Origin: Bacteroidota bacterium
GTDB taxonomy: Bacteria; Bacteroidota; Bacteroidia; NS11-12g; UBA955
Direction: 5' to 3'
DNA: 62,590 nt
Assembly (NCBI GenBank): GCA_025354385.1
Contig: JANXMZ010000008.1
Location: forward strand, 1 to 62,590
Shown here: positions 35,894-44,897 of the stretch, piece by piece
How positions within the stretch are numbered: position 1 is the first letter of the stretch
How the letters are laid out: each line of letters opens with the position of its first letter
The notes under the pieces: generated by a model
Told to the model about the DNA's origin: nothing
What the model saw: the letters and a program-made list of their open reading frames with translations, nothing else
Databases searched by the model: none
Program-made: the position numbers and the translations under genes

Positions 35894-37130
35894 CGACTAT
35901 GCAATATACTAACGATTTTTCTTGTAAATAATTGTTTGCAATTTTCATTAAATCCTCACTACTAATGTCATTTATTGCCTTAAAGTAATCATCATAATAG
36001 TTATTACTGAGGTTGGAATCAATAAATTGTTTGAATTTTTCTGAAATTGGAAAAGCACCATCAAAACTTCTTAGCATCGCCCCCAACAAATAGTTCTTTG
36101 CCGTAATCAACTCATCTTCAGAAACAAGCTCATTTTGTAGCCTAATTATCTCATTACTAATTTCCTGACGAAGTTTGTCAGTAAACTGAGAATTATACTC
36201 GCAAGAAATTTTGAATAAACTAAAATCGTTGTAGGGTGTAAGGGAACTATGAATACCGTAGGTTAATCCTTTATCTTCTCTTATATTTTTCATTAACCTT
36301 GAACCAAAATAACCACCAAATATTAAATTCAGTAAAGATAATTTAAAATAATCTTCATGGCCTCTTTCTGGCCAAATCATCCCATATCTGATAGAGTTTT
36401 GATTAGATTCTCTTGCAATAATTTCACTTTTTAAGTCGCCTTCCATTGGCAACATATCTTTATGAGAAAAGTAGTTAAATGGATGTATCCCAAAATTATT
36501 TATTTTTAGAATAGATTCAATAGGAGAACTTTCAGAACCTGTAAAAATAAAATAAGGGTTAGTAAAATACTGACTTTTAAAGTCTATAATATCTTGTCTT
36601 TCAGTACTTTGAATTATATCCTCAGTGGTTTCAAAACTAATATCATGCCCTGTCCCTAGCAATAACCTATTAATGGCTTTAGAGGCAATATAAGCCGTTT
36701 TTTGCAAATTAATTTTAAGTTCACTTAGTCTATTGCGTTTGTAAACAATAATCTCTTCCTCTGGAAATGTTACTGAATCAATTGCATCTTTAACGATTTT
36801 TAAACTGGAAGCTAAATGTTCATTTAATCCATAAATGGTAATACTTGTGTTATAAAAATCTGAAGATTTAAATACAAATCCACCTAAGCCATCAATTTCA
36901 TTCGAAATATCTGAAGCAGACTTACGGTCATTTCCACTAAGAATTAAGTTTGTAGTCATAGCTACTAAAAACTTATTTGGATGATTTACCTGACCGGCAT
37001 TAGGATATATAATATCTAATTTAAAAACGCCTTCCTCGCTTTTAATAAGGAAAAGGTTATTCGAACTCACTGGGAAATGAGTGTTTATTTCAACAATTGG
37101 TTTTATGGAAGGTGCAAGTGTTCTGTTCAT
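35883..37130 (-). CDS. M16-family peptidase homologue, non-catalytic partner
   Basis: This 415-residue protein has the M16 fold but no HxxEH motif in the first domain, so it is not itself a metallopeptidase. The second domain keeps 'GYFGSRLMKNIREDKGLTYGIHS', typical of the R/Y-pair region of M16 subunits. Heterodimers of an active and an inactive M16 subunit are known. It overlaps the active M16 gene by 4 bp upstream and the T9SS type-B gene by 11 bp downstream. Confidence 0.92.
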   Translation of the reverse strand: MNRTLAPSIKPIVEINTHFPVSSNNLFLIKSEEGVFKLDIIYPNAGQVNHPNKFLVAMTTNLILSGNDRKSASDISNEIDGLGGFVFKSSDFYNTSITIYGLNEHLASSLKIVKDAIDSVTFPEEEIIVYKRNRLSELKINLQKTAYIASKAINRLLLGTGHDISFETTEDIIQSTERQDIIDFKSQYFTNPYFIFTGSESSPIESILKINNFGIHPFNYFSHKDMLPMEGDLKSEIIARESNQNSIRYGMIWPERGHEDYFKLSLLNLIFGGYFGSRLMKNIREDKGLTYGIHSSLTPYNDFSLFKISCEYNSQFTDKLRQEISNEIIRLQNELVSEDELITAKNYLLGAMLRSFDGAFPISEKFKQFIDSNLSNNYYDDYFKAINDISSEDLMKIANNYLQEKSLVYCIVGAQ

Positions 37131-38368
37131 TTTAATGTAGGTTGATATTTAAGAACACTATGATTGTTATGTAATAAAAAATCTTTACAAATATTTTTAA
37201 TATCATCTGTGGAAATCGATTTTAACATATCCCCCTCTGTATTAATTAAATCAACATTTCCAATATTATAGCCGTAACAAAGAGACATCGCCTTATTTAA
37301 GACCGATGTTTTTCCAAATAGGTTGCTTGTAAGTGCTTTATTTTTGACTTTGGTTAATTCGAAATCATCCAAATCTTGTTCGGCAATATTTCTGATTACA
37401 GCCAATATTTCATTTTCAGCATCATCAAAGCTTACCGTTGCAGTTAGTTTACCTTCAATTACAAATAAACCCTCATCCATATCTCCTGTAACATATGCCT
37501 CAAGTTGATTAAATAATCCTTTTTCTTTTATTAAAATCTTTGTAAATCTTGATGACTCCGATCTAGAGAGTATATCACTCAATAAATCAAATGCATAATA
37601 TTTTGGATGTGCTCTATTCACAATATTGAATGCAAGGTAGATTGCCTTTTGAGGAACATCCGCTGTAATGGTTTTTTCTTTTCTCAGTTTTTTAAGGGCT
37701 TCTTTAGGATATATATTCGGATTTTTTTTACCTGATGGAATATTTCCAAACCATTTTTCAGAAAGATTTATTGCTTTTTCAAAGTCGATTTGCCCTGAAA
37801 TGCATAACACAGCATTAGAAGGGTTGTAATAAGTCTCAAAAAAGTGAATTACATCCGATAATTGCGCATTTTCAACATGGCTAATATCTTTACCTATTGT
37901 TGCCCATTGGTAAGGGTGTGTTTCATAGGCCAAAGGTCTCAAATGCAGCCAAGCATCCCCATAAGGTTGATTTAGATACCGCTGCTTAAACTCTTCAATA
38001 ACAACTCCTTTTTGAATAGATAGAGATTTCTCAGAAAAATCTAATCTCAACATTCTATCACTCTCAAGCCATAACGCAGTTTCGATGTTCTCTGCTGGTA
38101 AAGTGATATAATAATTCGTAATATCATTGTTGGTAAATGCATTGTTCTCTCCGCTCGCCTTCTGAAGAGGTGTATCAAAAGAAGGAATATTAATGGAGCC
38201 ACCAAACATCAAATGTTCAAATAGGTGCGCAAATCCAGTCTTATCTGGATTTTCATCTCTAGCCCCAACATTGTAAAGTATATTGGTGACACATAAATCA
38301 GTGTTAGCGTCAAAGTGATGAATAAGTGTCAATCCGTTGGAAAGCTTATGGATATTGTAGTTAATCAC
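37127..38368 (-). CDS. M16-family zinc metallopeptidase, catalytic subunit
   Basis: Translated from GTG 38368 it has 413 residues. The zinc motif HLFEH (His48, Glu51, His52) and the distal Glu125 in VVIEEFKQR form the inverted M16 site. I prefer GTG 38368 to an in-frame ATG at 38419. A TATCTTTG box (38374-38381) lies inside the longer frame just before the GTG, and homologues usually begin close to 'NYNIHKLSNGLTLIH'. If the longer frame is used, it adds 17 residues. The enzyme heads a six-gene operon through to 30460. Confidence 0.93.
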   Translation of the reverse strand: MINYNIHKLSNGLTLIHHFDANTDLCVTNILYNVGARDENPDKTGFAHLFEHLMFGGSINIPSFDTPLQKASGENNAFTNNDITNYYITLPAENIETALWLESDRMLRLDFSEKSLSIQKGVVIEEFKQRYLNQPYGDAWLHLRPLAYETHPYQWATIGKDISHVENAQLSDVIHFFETYYNPSNAVLCISGQIDFEKAINLSEKWFGNIPSGKKNPNIYPKEALKKLRKEKTITADVPQKAIYLAFNIVNRAHPKYYAFDLLSDILSRSESSRFTKILIKEKGLFNQLEAYVTGDMDEGLFVIEGKLTATVSFDDAENEILAVIRNIAEQDLDDFELTKVKNKALTSNLFGKTSVLNKAMSLCYGYNIGNVDLINTEGDMLKSISTDDIKNICKDFLLHNNHSVLKYQPTLK

Positions 38369-38373
38369 AACTG

Positions 38374-38381
38374 CAAAGATA
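38374..38381 (-). promoter_or_regulatory. -7 box TATCTTTG, near-leaderless M16 operon
   Basis: Exact match on the minus strand ending 5 nt before GTG 38368. It is divergent from the ACMSD box at 38465, which is 83 bp away. Confidence 0.6.
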
Positions 38382-38464
38382 ACGTTTTTCTTTCGGCTAA
38401 TATTTCGATACAATTCCATTTATATATACATCAAAGTAAAGACATGCTAAGTAATAAATTTGAT

Positions 38465-38472
38465 TACTTTTG
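38465..38472 (+). promoter_or_regulatory. -7 box TACTTTTG, near-leaderless ACMSD gene
   Basis: Exact match ending 6 nt before ATG 38479. The TTG at 38470 that would open a longer frame is part of this box. Confidence 0.65.
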
Positions 38473-38478
38473 CAATTC

Positions 38479-39477
38479 ATGAAAATCGATTGTCATGCTC
38501 ATATTATGCCAGCTAATTGGCCGGATTTGAAATATAAATTTGGTTACGGTGGTTTCATTTATTTGGACCATGATTCCAAAACGAATACAGCAAAGATGAT
38601 GAGAGATGATGGTAAATTTTTTAGAACTGTGGAACAAAATTGCTTTAATCCTGAAGCTATTTTATGGGATATGACAGCCCATAATGTAGATAAAATGGTG
38701 CTATGCACTGTTCCTGTGTTATTTAATTATTGGGCTAAACCTAAAGACACTGCCTGGTGGGCCACGTTTTTAAACGAACATATTGCAAAAGTTCAAAGTG
38801 ATTATCCTGATAAATTTATTGCTTTGGCAACTTTACCGATGCAGGATGTAAACCTATCAATTAAAGAATTACAAAGATTAAAAAGTTTGGGTATTTTAGG
38901 TGTTCAAATCGGGTCAAATATTAATAAAATGAATCTTGATGATGAATCATTAATGCCATTTTATGAGGCTGCAGAAAGTCTTGACATTGCAATTTTTGTT
39001 CACCCTTGGGAAATGATGGGGGAAGAATATACACAAAAATTTTGGCTGCCATGGCTGGTTGGTATGCCCGCAGAAACAAGCAGAGCGATATGCAGTATGA
39101 TCTTTGGGGGAGTATTTGATAAATTTCCTAAATTAAGAGTTATGTTTGCTCATGCAGGTGGTTCATTTCCTTTTACCTTGGGTAGAATTGCCCATGGATG
39201 GGCTGTGAGACCAGATTTGGTTAATCTGAATGATGTTAGAAATCCTAAAGATTATATTGGTAAATTCTGGGTAGACGGTATTACCCATGATGTTAAAACA
39301 TTCGAATATTTATTAGACCTTTTTGGTGCAGATAAAATATGTTATGGAACGGATTATCCCTTTCCACTTGGTGACCTAGAGCATGGCAAGTTTATTGAAG
39401 ATAATATGAATATTTCCAATCAAGATAAAGTTAAAATATTTGCAGATTCCGTGAAATCATTTTTAAAACTAAAATAA
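38479..39477 (+). CDS. 2-amino-3-carboxymuconate-6-semialdehyde decarboxylase (ACMSD), amidohydrolase family
   Basis: This 332-residue zinc enzyme decarboxylates ACMS to 2-aminomuconate semialdehyde and so diverts it from quinolinate. Metal ligands are seen as His6 and His8 (DCHAHIMP), His175 (FVHPWEMMG), a catalytic His225 (FAHAGGSF), and Asp292 (YGTDYPFPLGD). The start is ATG 38479: the frame's upstream TTG lies in the promoter box. Its stop TAA at 39475 is followed with no gap by the TrmH-type gene. Bacterial names vary (nbaD), so I leave the symbol empty. Confidence 0.95.
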   Translation: MKIDCHAHIMPANWPDLKYKFGYGGFIYLDHDSKTNTAKMMRDDGKFFRTVEQNCFNPEAILWDMTAHNVDKMVLCTVPVLFNYWAKPKDTAWWATFLNEHIAKVQSDYPDKFIALATLPMQDVNLSIKELQRLKSLGILGVQIGSNINKMNLDDESLMPFYEAAESLDIAIFVHPWEMMGEEYTQKFWLPWLVGMPAETSRAICSMIFGGVFDKFPKLRVMFAHAGGSFPFTLGRIAHGWAVRPDLVNLNDVRNPKDYIGKFWVDGITHDVKTFEYLLDLFGADKICYGTDYPFPLGDLEHGKFIEDNMNISNQDKVKIFADSVKSFLKLK

Positions 39478-39569
39478 TAAAGGACCTTATTGAAATATCG
39501 AGTAGTTCAAATCTTAAATTCAAACTTCTTCAAAGTTTAGATAAGGCTAAAACAAGAAAAGCCCTTGGT

Positions 39570-40280
39570 TTGACAGCTATAGAAGGAGAGAAGGAGATAG
39601 AAATGGCCATTGCTTCTGGTATTCAATTGACAACCGTTTTTTTCCAGAGAGAAATAGTTAATCAAAGAATTTTAGACATTTTAGAAAAGAAATACCATTC
39701 TATTGAATTTATTGCCTTGAGCAAGGAACTTTTTTCTAAGATAACCTACAGAGAAAGTACTGGAGGTATTATCGGGGTTGCCGAAACAAAATTAAAAAAG
39801 CTGTATGATATAATATTGCCTAATAACCCATTGATTATCGTCATTGAAGGAGTAGAAAAACCGGGTAATTTAGGTGCAATTTTGAGGACGGCTGATGCTG
39901 CAAAAGTTGATGCGGTAATTTGCTGTGAATTAGCTACAGACTTATATAATCCGAATATAATTCGATCTAGTTTGGGTACTGTTTTTACAGTTCCAGTAGC
40001 CATTGCAAGTAACAATGAAACGATGGAATGGATTTTAAATAATAAGATAAAATCATTTTGTACAAATCTTCATAATGCTAAGGATTATTTTAACCAAGAT
40101 TTTCGACAAGGATCTGCAATCATTGTTGGTACAGAGGCCACTGGAGTGTCAGAAGAATGGATTAAATTTTCGGATGCAAATATAAAAATTCCAATGCTGG
40201 GAGAAATTGATAGCATGAATGTTTCGGTTGCAACTGCTATTTTGGTTTATGAGGCGGTGCGACAAAGAATGAGCATTTAA
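39570..40280 (+). CDS. TrmH-family RNA 2'-O-methyltransferase with uncertain N-terminus
   Basis: From the first canonical start (TTG 39570) it has 236 residues with the SPOUT signature: IEGVEKPGNLGAILRTADAA, AIIVGTEATGVSEEW and MLGEIDSMNVSVATAI. It should methylate a 2'-hydroxyl of tRNA or rRNA. The conserved N-terminal substrate-binding part, however, starts earlier. The frame is open from 39435, and 39477-39569 encodes KDLIEISSSSNLKFKLLQSL plus LDKAKTRKALGL, homologous to typical N-termini. No ATG, GTG or TTG exists upstream of 39570. Translation may begin at ATA or ATT (39477, 39489) after ACMSD, or the ACMSD-gene coupling supplies initiation. Confidence 0.85.
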   Translation: MTAIEGEKEIEMAIASGIQLTTVFFQREIVNQRILDILEKKYHSIEFIALSKELFSKITYRESTGGIIGVAETKLKKLYDIILPNNPLIIVIEGVEKPGNLGAILRTADAAKVDAVICCELATDLYNPNIIRSSLGTVFTVPVAIASNNETMEWILNNKIKSFCTNLHNAKDYFNQDFRQGSAIIVGTEATGVSEEWIKFSDANIKIPMLGEIDSMNVSVATAILVYEAVRQRMSI

Positions 40281-40296
40281 AACCCATTTTTTTAAA

Positions 40297-41511
40297 TCAT
40301 AATTGATTAAGTTTATTGTGGTATAATTCTATATAAGATTTAACCATGGCAGATTGACCAAATTTTTCAATGGAATACTTAGAAAGTATAGCTTTGTCCA
40401 TTTTATTGTCTTTGAAATGGGTTAACCCATTTGCAAAGCTTTCGGTATCAAATGGTTTTATCAACTGACCATTAAAAGGGATAATTATCTCACCAATGCC
40501 ACCAACATTAAAACCAATTAAGGATACTCCACAACAACAGGCCTCCATTAAAATTGTCGGAAAAGTTTCTAAAGTAGAGGTTATTGCCAAAGCATCCATT
40601 CTGTTATATTGTTCTGACATTGCTTTTGGACTATTGATGTCAGAAATAATCTCAAACTCACAAGGAATAGTAAATTTAAAAGTTTCTTTTTGATTGCCAA
40701 TTAGTAATAGTTTGAATAAATGCTTATCATTTAATTTATTTAAAGCCTCAATAAGCCTATGAAAAGCTTTATTTTCATCGTTTAGATTGGCAGCTACAAA
40801 ACCTATTACAAATTTATTATTTTCTTTTCTATTATTTAGTTTAAAGATAGCGGTATCGATTCCGTTCTTTATACATAGGCGGGGTAGAGATGAACCAATT
40901 TTACTCTCACTTAAGTTTCGGTTCATCCATTGGCTAGGACTAACCAAAGTTAGGTTTGTGCTTTTGTAAATTTTTTCTTTGATAAGAATTGATTTCCATG
41001 AAATATCATTATGAGCTGGGCTTTTAAGCATGGGACAATAGCCGCAGCCAATCTTATAATTTTCGCAACCATTCGTTAGATGACAGCCACCAGTAACTGC
41101 CCAAATATCATGACAAGTCCAAATGATGGGTTTTCTAAAATATTTTAAATCATTAATATTTATAAATCCTTTATTGATCCAATGGATATGAATGATATCT
41201 GCAGATTTGAGGTGTTTTTTTAAAATAAAATAAGGAATGCCAGGTTTTCCCAATGAAAATTTAAATCTAACAGTGCTGTTTTTTTCAAAGAAAAATAAAA
41301 TAAACTTTTCAAAAGCATGAAGACTAAATTTCAAAAATCGGTCTATAAAACTAATATTACTCAACCGAAATGTTTGCCTTTCTCCACTGAAAACAAGATG
41401 TTTAGCACTGATACCGCTGTTTTGCAAATTATCAACCAGATTTTGAGCTACAACGAAGGCACCACCCTTATCACTCGCACTTAAATGAACTACCTTTATT
41501 GGTTTTTGCAT
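40297..41511 (-). CDS. Glycosyltransferase family 4 (GT-B)
   Basis: This 404-residue GT-B enzyme starts with 'VVHLSASDKGGAFVVAQNLVDNL' (substrate-binding N-terminal domain). The C-terminal nucleotide-sugar domain (about 230-390) has 'FVIGFVAANLNDENKAFHRLIEAL' and 'SMEQYNRMDALAITSTLETFPTILMEACCCGVSLIGFNVGG', with the conserved Glu in 'ILMEA'. A four-Cys patch (about 145-160) is near the domain boundary. It probably builds surface polysaccharide; the substrate is unknown. A near-consensus TTAATTTG is 5 nt before the ATG. The gene is divergent from the membrane-protein gene at 41597. Confidence 0.88.
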   Translation of the reverse strand: MQKPIKVVHLSASDKGGAFVVAQNLVDNLQNSGISAKHLVFSGERQTFRLSNISFIDRFLKFSLHAFEKFILFFFEKNSTVRFKFSLGKPGIPYFILKKHLKSADIIHIHWINKGFININDLKYFRKPIIWTCHDIWAVTGGCHLTNGCENYKIGCGYCPMLKSPAHNDISWKSILIKEKIYKSTNLTLVSPSQWMNRNLSESKIGSSLPRLCIKNGIDTAIFKLNNRKENNKFVIGFVAANLNDENKAFHRLIEALNKLNDKHLFKLLLIGNQKETFKFTIPCEFEIISDINSPKAMSEQYNRMDALAITSTLETFPTILMEACCCGVSLIGFNVGGIGEIIIPFNGQLIKPFDTESFANGLTHFKDNKMDKAILSKYSIEKFGQSAMVKSYIELYHNKLNQL

Positions 41512-41569
41512 ATTTGCAAATTAAATTAAATTTTAATCAAATGCTTTAGTAAAAAATATCTTTTTCTTT

Positions 41570-41577
41570 TATGTTTG
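41570..41577 (+). promoter_or_regulatory. -7 box TATGTTTG of the YfhO-type gene
   Basis: Exact match, 19 nt before ATG 41597. Confidence 0.5.
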
Positions 41578-41596
41578 TGCTAATATTCCCCTTAAA

Positions 41597-44110
41597 ATGA
41601 ACTTCAATAAATTCTTTCAAGACACTAAGCCACATCTTTTTGTAATCATAGCATTTTTTTTGATAGGCTATGTCTATTTTATAAAAACCTTTAATGGTTA
41701 TACACATCATGAATCGGATGTTACTCAGGGCAATTTGAAGACGACAGAAATTGTAAAATATAAGAATATTGATGGAGAGGTACCGGGTTGGACAAATAGT
41801 GTATTTTCAGGCATGCCTACAACTTTACTTTATGGCAAAGAAAGTTCAAACAACGTTGCACAATACAGTTATCTAACTCCATTTGGCTTTACAGCTTATC
41901 CGTTTAAAATTTTATTTCTTTCTTTCATAGGTTTCTACCTGTTGATGTGTGCTTTTAAGGTAAAGCCAACCCTTGCAGCATGTGCAGCTTTGGCATATGG
42001 TTTTGCAACATATAGCATTAGCAGTATTGAGGCTGCCCACTACACAAAAGTGATGGCAATGGCTTTAATGCCTGCTTTGATAGCTTCAGTTCATTGGCTT
42101 TTCAACGGAAGATATTTAATGGGAGGGGCGCTTTTAGCTTTTAATTTTGCTCTTCAAATTTATTATTTTCACTATCAAATTACATTTTATTCCATTATTT
42201 GTCTTTTGGTAATGGGTGTTTATTATTTAATTGATGGTTTTAGAAATGGAAGAATAAAGCCTGTTCTTTTGGCAACAGCTATTTCTGTTTTAGCCATTGG
42301 GGCAGGGGTTTTAAGTAATACAAGTAAAATAAAAGCTACTTCAAAATTTGCTGACAATACCATGCGTGGTGGCAATGATATGGCCAAAGCAGATAATGCC
42401 ACGAAGCAAAAAGAAACTGGTAAAACTGGTTTAAATCGCGATTATGCATTCTCCTACAGTTATGGAATTGGAGAGTCATTTACATTATTGATTCCTGGAT
42501 TTTATGGCGGTAGTCAGGCAGAAAAAGTATCAACCTCCTCTGCTTTTTATAAACAAACACAAAATGACGAAGCAATAGAACAGGGTTTGCCATTGTACCA
42601 CGGTGAATTAGATATTATTTCTGGACCAATTTACATTGGTGCAATTATTATTTTTCTGTTTGTATTGGGCTTAATCATTATTAAGGAATCAATTAAATGG
42701 CCAATTCTTATATTAACCCTTATTTCATTTATGCTTGGATGGGGTGGCCATTTTGGAATCCTCAATGACTTTTTATTTGATCACTTACCATATTTCAATA
42801 AATTTAGAACACCTATGATGGCATTTTGCATTGCTCAGGTAACCATGCCCTTAATGGGCTTCTTAGCAATTAAGGAATTATATGATCATTGGAGTAAAAA
42901 GGTAGCAAAGAAAATCTCTTCTAAGACAGTTGATTCTGATGAAGTCCCTGCATCCAAAACGATTGTTACTTCTGCCAAAAATGATGAGCATATATGGAAA
43001 AAGGTACAGTTGGCTTTTTATATTGTTGGCGGTTTTTGTTTGCTAATGGCTTTTATAGGACCTTCATTAATTGATATGGGGGGCGCGATAGATAAAGAAT
43101 TAAATGGCGATTTAGTAAAGATTCTGAAAGAAGATAGGGCTAGTTTACTGAGAGCTGATTCGTTTAGGTCTTTTGTCTTTATTGCCATCGCATTTGGATT
43201 TTTATGGGCTTGGTATACCAATAAAATTCAAAAGAAAATTGCCGTTATTTTCATTGGAATATTTGCAACAATTGATTTAATAGGTGTAGATTGGAGATAT
43301 TTAAGTTGGGATGATTTTAAGTTTGAAAAGGGCGAAGTATCCGAAAGAACTGAAGATGCTGCTGACAAGCAAATATTAGCTGATAAAGATCTTGATTATC
43401 GGGTATTCGATTTGTCTTCTGGCAATCCTTTCACTAGTAATGATGGTGCTGCCTTTCATAAGCTTGTTGGTGGTTACGATCCAGCAAAATTAAGCAGATA
43501 CCAAGATGTAATTGCAGAATTATTATCTAAAAATGAATATCAAAATCTTGCCTTAGATATGCTAAATTGTAAGTATTTAATTGTGGCAGATTCAAACAAT
43601 AGAATAGCGGTACCAAGACCAACTGCCAATGGCAATGCTTGGTTCATAAATCAGCTAATTGGCACGTCAGATGCTAAAAAGGAAATGGATAAGTTGAAAA
43701 CAATTAATGTAAAGACTGAAGCTACTTTTAATGGAGATTTCAAAGTGAATAAGGAATTAAAAGGATCTAGTTTTGAAATTGACACTCTTGCTATTGCTAA
43801 ATTAGTTCGATACCACCCAGATACTATGAGTTATGTAGTGAAAAATTCAAAAGATGGATTTTTAGTATTTTCTGAAATATATTATGATGATTGGAAGGTA
43901 ACAATTGATGGGCAGGAAACAAAACTCAATAAAGTAGATTATACGCTAAGAGGTCTCAAAGTGCCGGCAGGACAACACAAAATTGTTTGTTATTTTAATA
44001 AAATTGACTCAACAACAGATCAAATTGATTTTATTGCCTCTCTTATTATTTTAATTGTACTTGGTCTTAATATTATTCTATGGCTTAAAACCTATTTTGT
44101 TAAATCGTAA
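41597..44110 (+). CDS. YfhO-family large membrane protein (GT-C like)
   Basis: This 837-residue protein has about twelve transmembrane helices. An N-terminal loop holds HESDVTQGNLKTTE and 'WTNSVFSGMPTTLLYG', as in the YfhO family. An extracytoplasmic domain (about 600-815) ends before the final helix. YfhO proteins are GT-C-type glycosyltransferases or teichoic-acid/polysaccharide modifiers in Firmicutes; the Bacteroidota members are uncharacterised. Its stop codon shares one base with the ATG of the GT2 gene (TAATG), so they are coupled. Confidence 0.85.
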   Translation: MNFNKFFQDTKPHLFVIIAFFLIGYVYFIKTFNGYTHHESDVTQGNLKTTEIVKYKNIDGEVPGWTNSVFSGMPTTLLYGKESSNNVAQYSYLTPFGFTAYPFKILFLSFIGFYLLMCAFKVKPTLAACAALAYGFATYSISSIEAAHYTKVMAMALMPALIASVHWLFNGRYLMGGALLAFNFALQIYYFHYQITFYSIICLLVMGVYYLIDGFRNGRIKPVLLATAISVLAIGAGVLSNTSKIKATSKFADNTMRGGNDMAKADNATKQKETGKTGLNRDYAFSYSYGIGESFTLLIPGFYGGSQAEKVSTSSAFYKQTQNDEAIEQGLPLYHGELDIISGPIYIGAIIIFLFVLGLIIIKESIKWPILILTLISFMLGWGGHFGILNDFLFDHLPYFNKFRTPMMAFCIAQVTMPLMGFLAIKELYDHWSKKVAKKISSKTVDSDEVPASKTIVTSAKNDEHIWKKVQLAFYIVGGFCLLMAFIGPSLIDMGGAIDKELNGDLVKILKEDRASLLRADSFRSFVFIAIAFGFLWAWYTNKIQKKIAVIFIGIFATIDLIGVDWRYLSWDDFKFEKGEVSERTEDAADKQILADKDLDYRVFDLSSGNPFTSNDGAAFHKLVGGYDPAKLSRYQDVIAELLSKNEYQNLALDMLNCKYLIVADSNNRIAVPRPTANGNAWFINQLIGTSDAKKEMDKLKTINVKTEATFNGDFKVNKELKGSSFEIDTLAIAKLVRYHPDTMSYVVKNSKDGFLVFSEIYYDDWKVTIDGQETKLNKVDYTLRGLKVPAGQHKIVCYFNKIDSTTDQIDFIASLIILIVLGLNIILWLKTYFVKS

Positions 44111-44856
44111 TGAAAAAGTTATCTGTTATTAGTATTACCTTTAATAATTTTAAAGGTTTAACTAAAACTTTAGCTCTGTTTGATAAGAATGATATTCTTG
44201 ATAAAATAGAATTTGTTATTGTTGATGGAGGATCTACAGATGAAACATCTGCCTTTTTAAATAAACAATCCTATACTAATAATTGGGTTTCTGAACCAGA
44301 TAAGGGCATTTATGATGCTATGAATAAGGGCTTAGAAATGGCAACAGGTGAATATGTGTGGTTTTTAAACGCAGGCGATTATCCTTATAGCAATGAGAGC
44401 ATAATAGCTGTTTTGGAGGCTTTGAAAGATGTTCCTGATTGTATCTATGGTGAAACCATGCTAGTTGATGCAAATGGCCTTGAAATTGGCACTCGTTCGG
44501 ACAAAACTACCAGGGTAATGCCTTCTAAATTAACTTGGCGCTCATTTATGAGAGGTATGACCGTTGGTCACCAGGCTTTCATAATTCGAAAAAATTTAGC
44601 AGTAAAATATGATATTGGTCTCAAACATGTAGCTGATATAGATTGGATGATTAAATGCCTAAAGCGCTGTAAAACCATAGTGAATATCAATAAAATTATT
44701 GTTTGTTTTACTATCGATGGTCACTCCACAACTCATAGAAAAGCAAGTAACAAAGAAAGATTTAAAGTCTTGAAAGCACACTATGGACCCATGTCTAATT
44801 TATGGAGCCACTTCGTTATTTTGTTGCGAAGTATTAAAAATAAAACCATGGTTTAA
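44110..44856 (+). CDS. Glycosyltransferase family 2
   Basis: This 248-residue GT-A enzyme has the nucleotide-sugar motif FVIVDGGSTDET (about 37-48) and the second conserved block EPDKGIYDAMNKGLEMA (about 64-80), then 'YVWFLNAGDYP'. Such enzymes add sugars to lipid- or protein-linked glycans. It has no membrane helix. It is coupled to the YfhO-type gene. Its stop TAA (44854-44856) is the first base pair of the TetR operator palindrome. Confidence 0.92.
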   Translation: MKKLSVISITFNNFKGLTKTLALFDKNDILDKIEFVIVDGGSTDETSAFLNKQSYTNNWVSEPDKGIYDAMNKGLEMATGEYVWFLNAGDYPYSNESIIAVLEALKDVPDCIYGETMLVDANGLEIGTRSDKTTRVMPSKLTWRSFMRGMTVGHQAFIIRKNLAVKYDIGLKHVADIDWMIKCLKRCKTIVNINKIIVCFTIDGHSTTHRKASNKERFKVLKAHYGPMSNLWSHFVILLRSIKNKTMV

Positions 44857-44883
44857 TTATTTAGACCATTTGGTCTAAATAAT
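44856..44883. promoter_or_regulatory. Perfect 28-bp palindrome, probable TetR operator
   Basis: Half-site ATTATTTAGACCA (44856-44868) is repeated exactly as TGGTCTAAATAAT (44871-44883) with TT between. It lies just upstream of the -7 box 44885-44892 and 15 bp before the TetR start, a typical autorepression layout. Confidence 0.8.
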
Positions 44884-44884
44884 A

Positions 44885-44892
44885 TATTTTTG
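44885..44892 (+). promoter_or_regulatory. -7 box TATTTTTG, near-leaderless TetR gene
   Basis: Exact match ending 5 nt before GTG 44898 and abutting the palindrome. Repressor bound there would block polymerase. Confidence 0.65.
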
Positions 44893-44897
44893 CCAAA

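Noticed and set aside
43655..43680. Sequence near a sigma-54 -24/-12 motif (TGGCACGTCAGATGC)
   Set aside because: It is inside the YfhO-type coding sequence, lacks the TTGC element and has no gene directly downstream.
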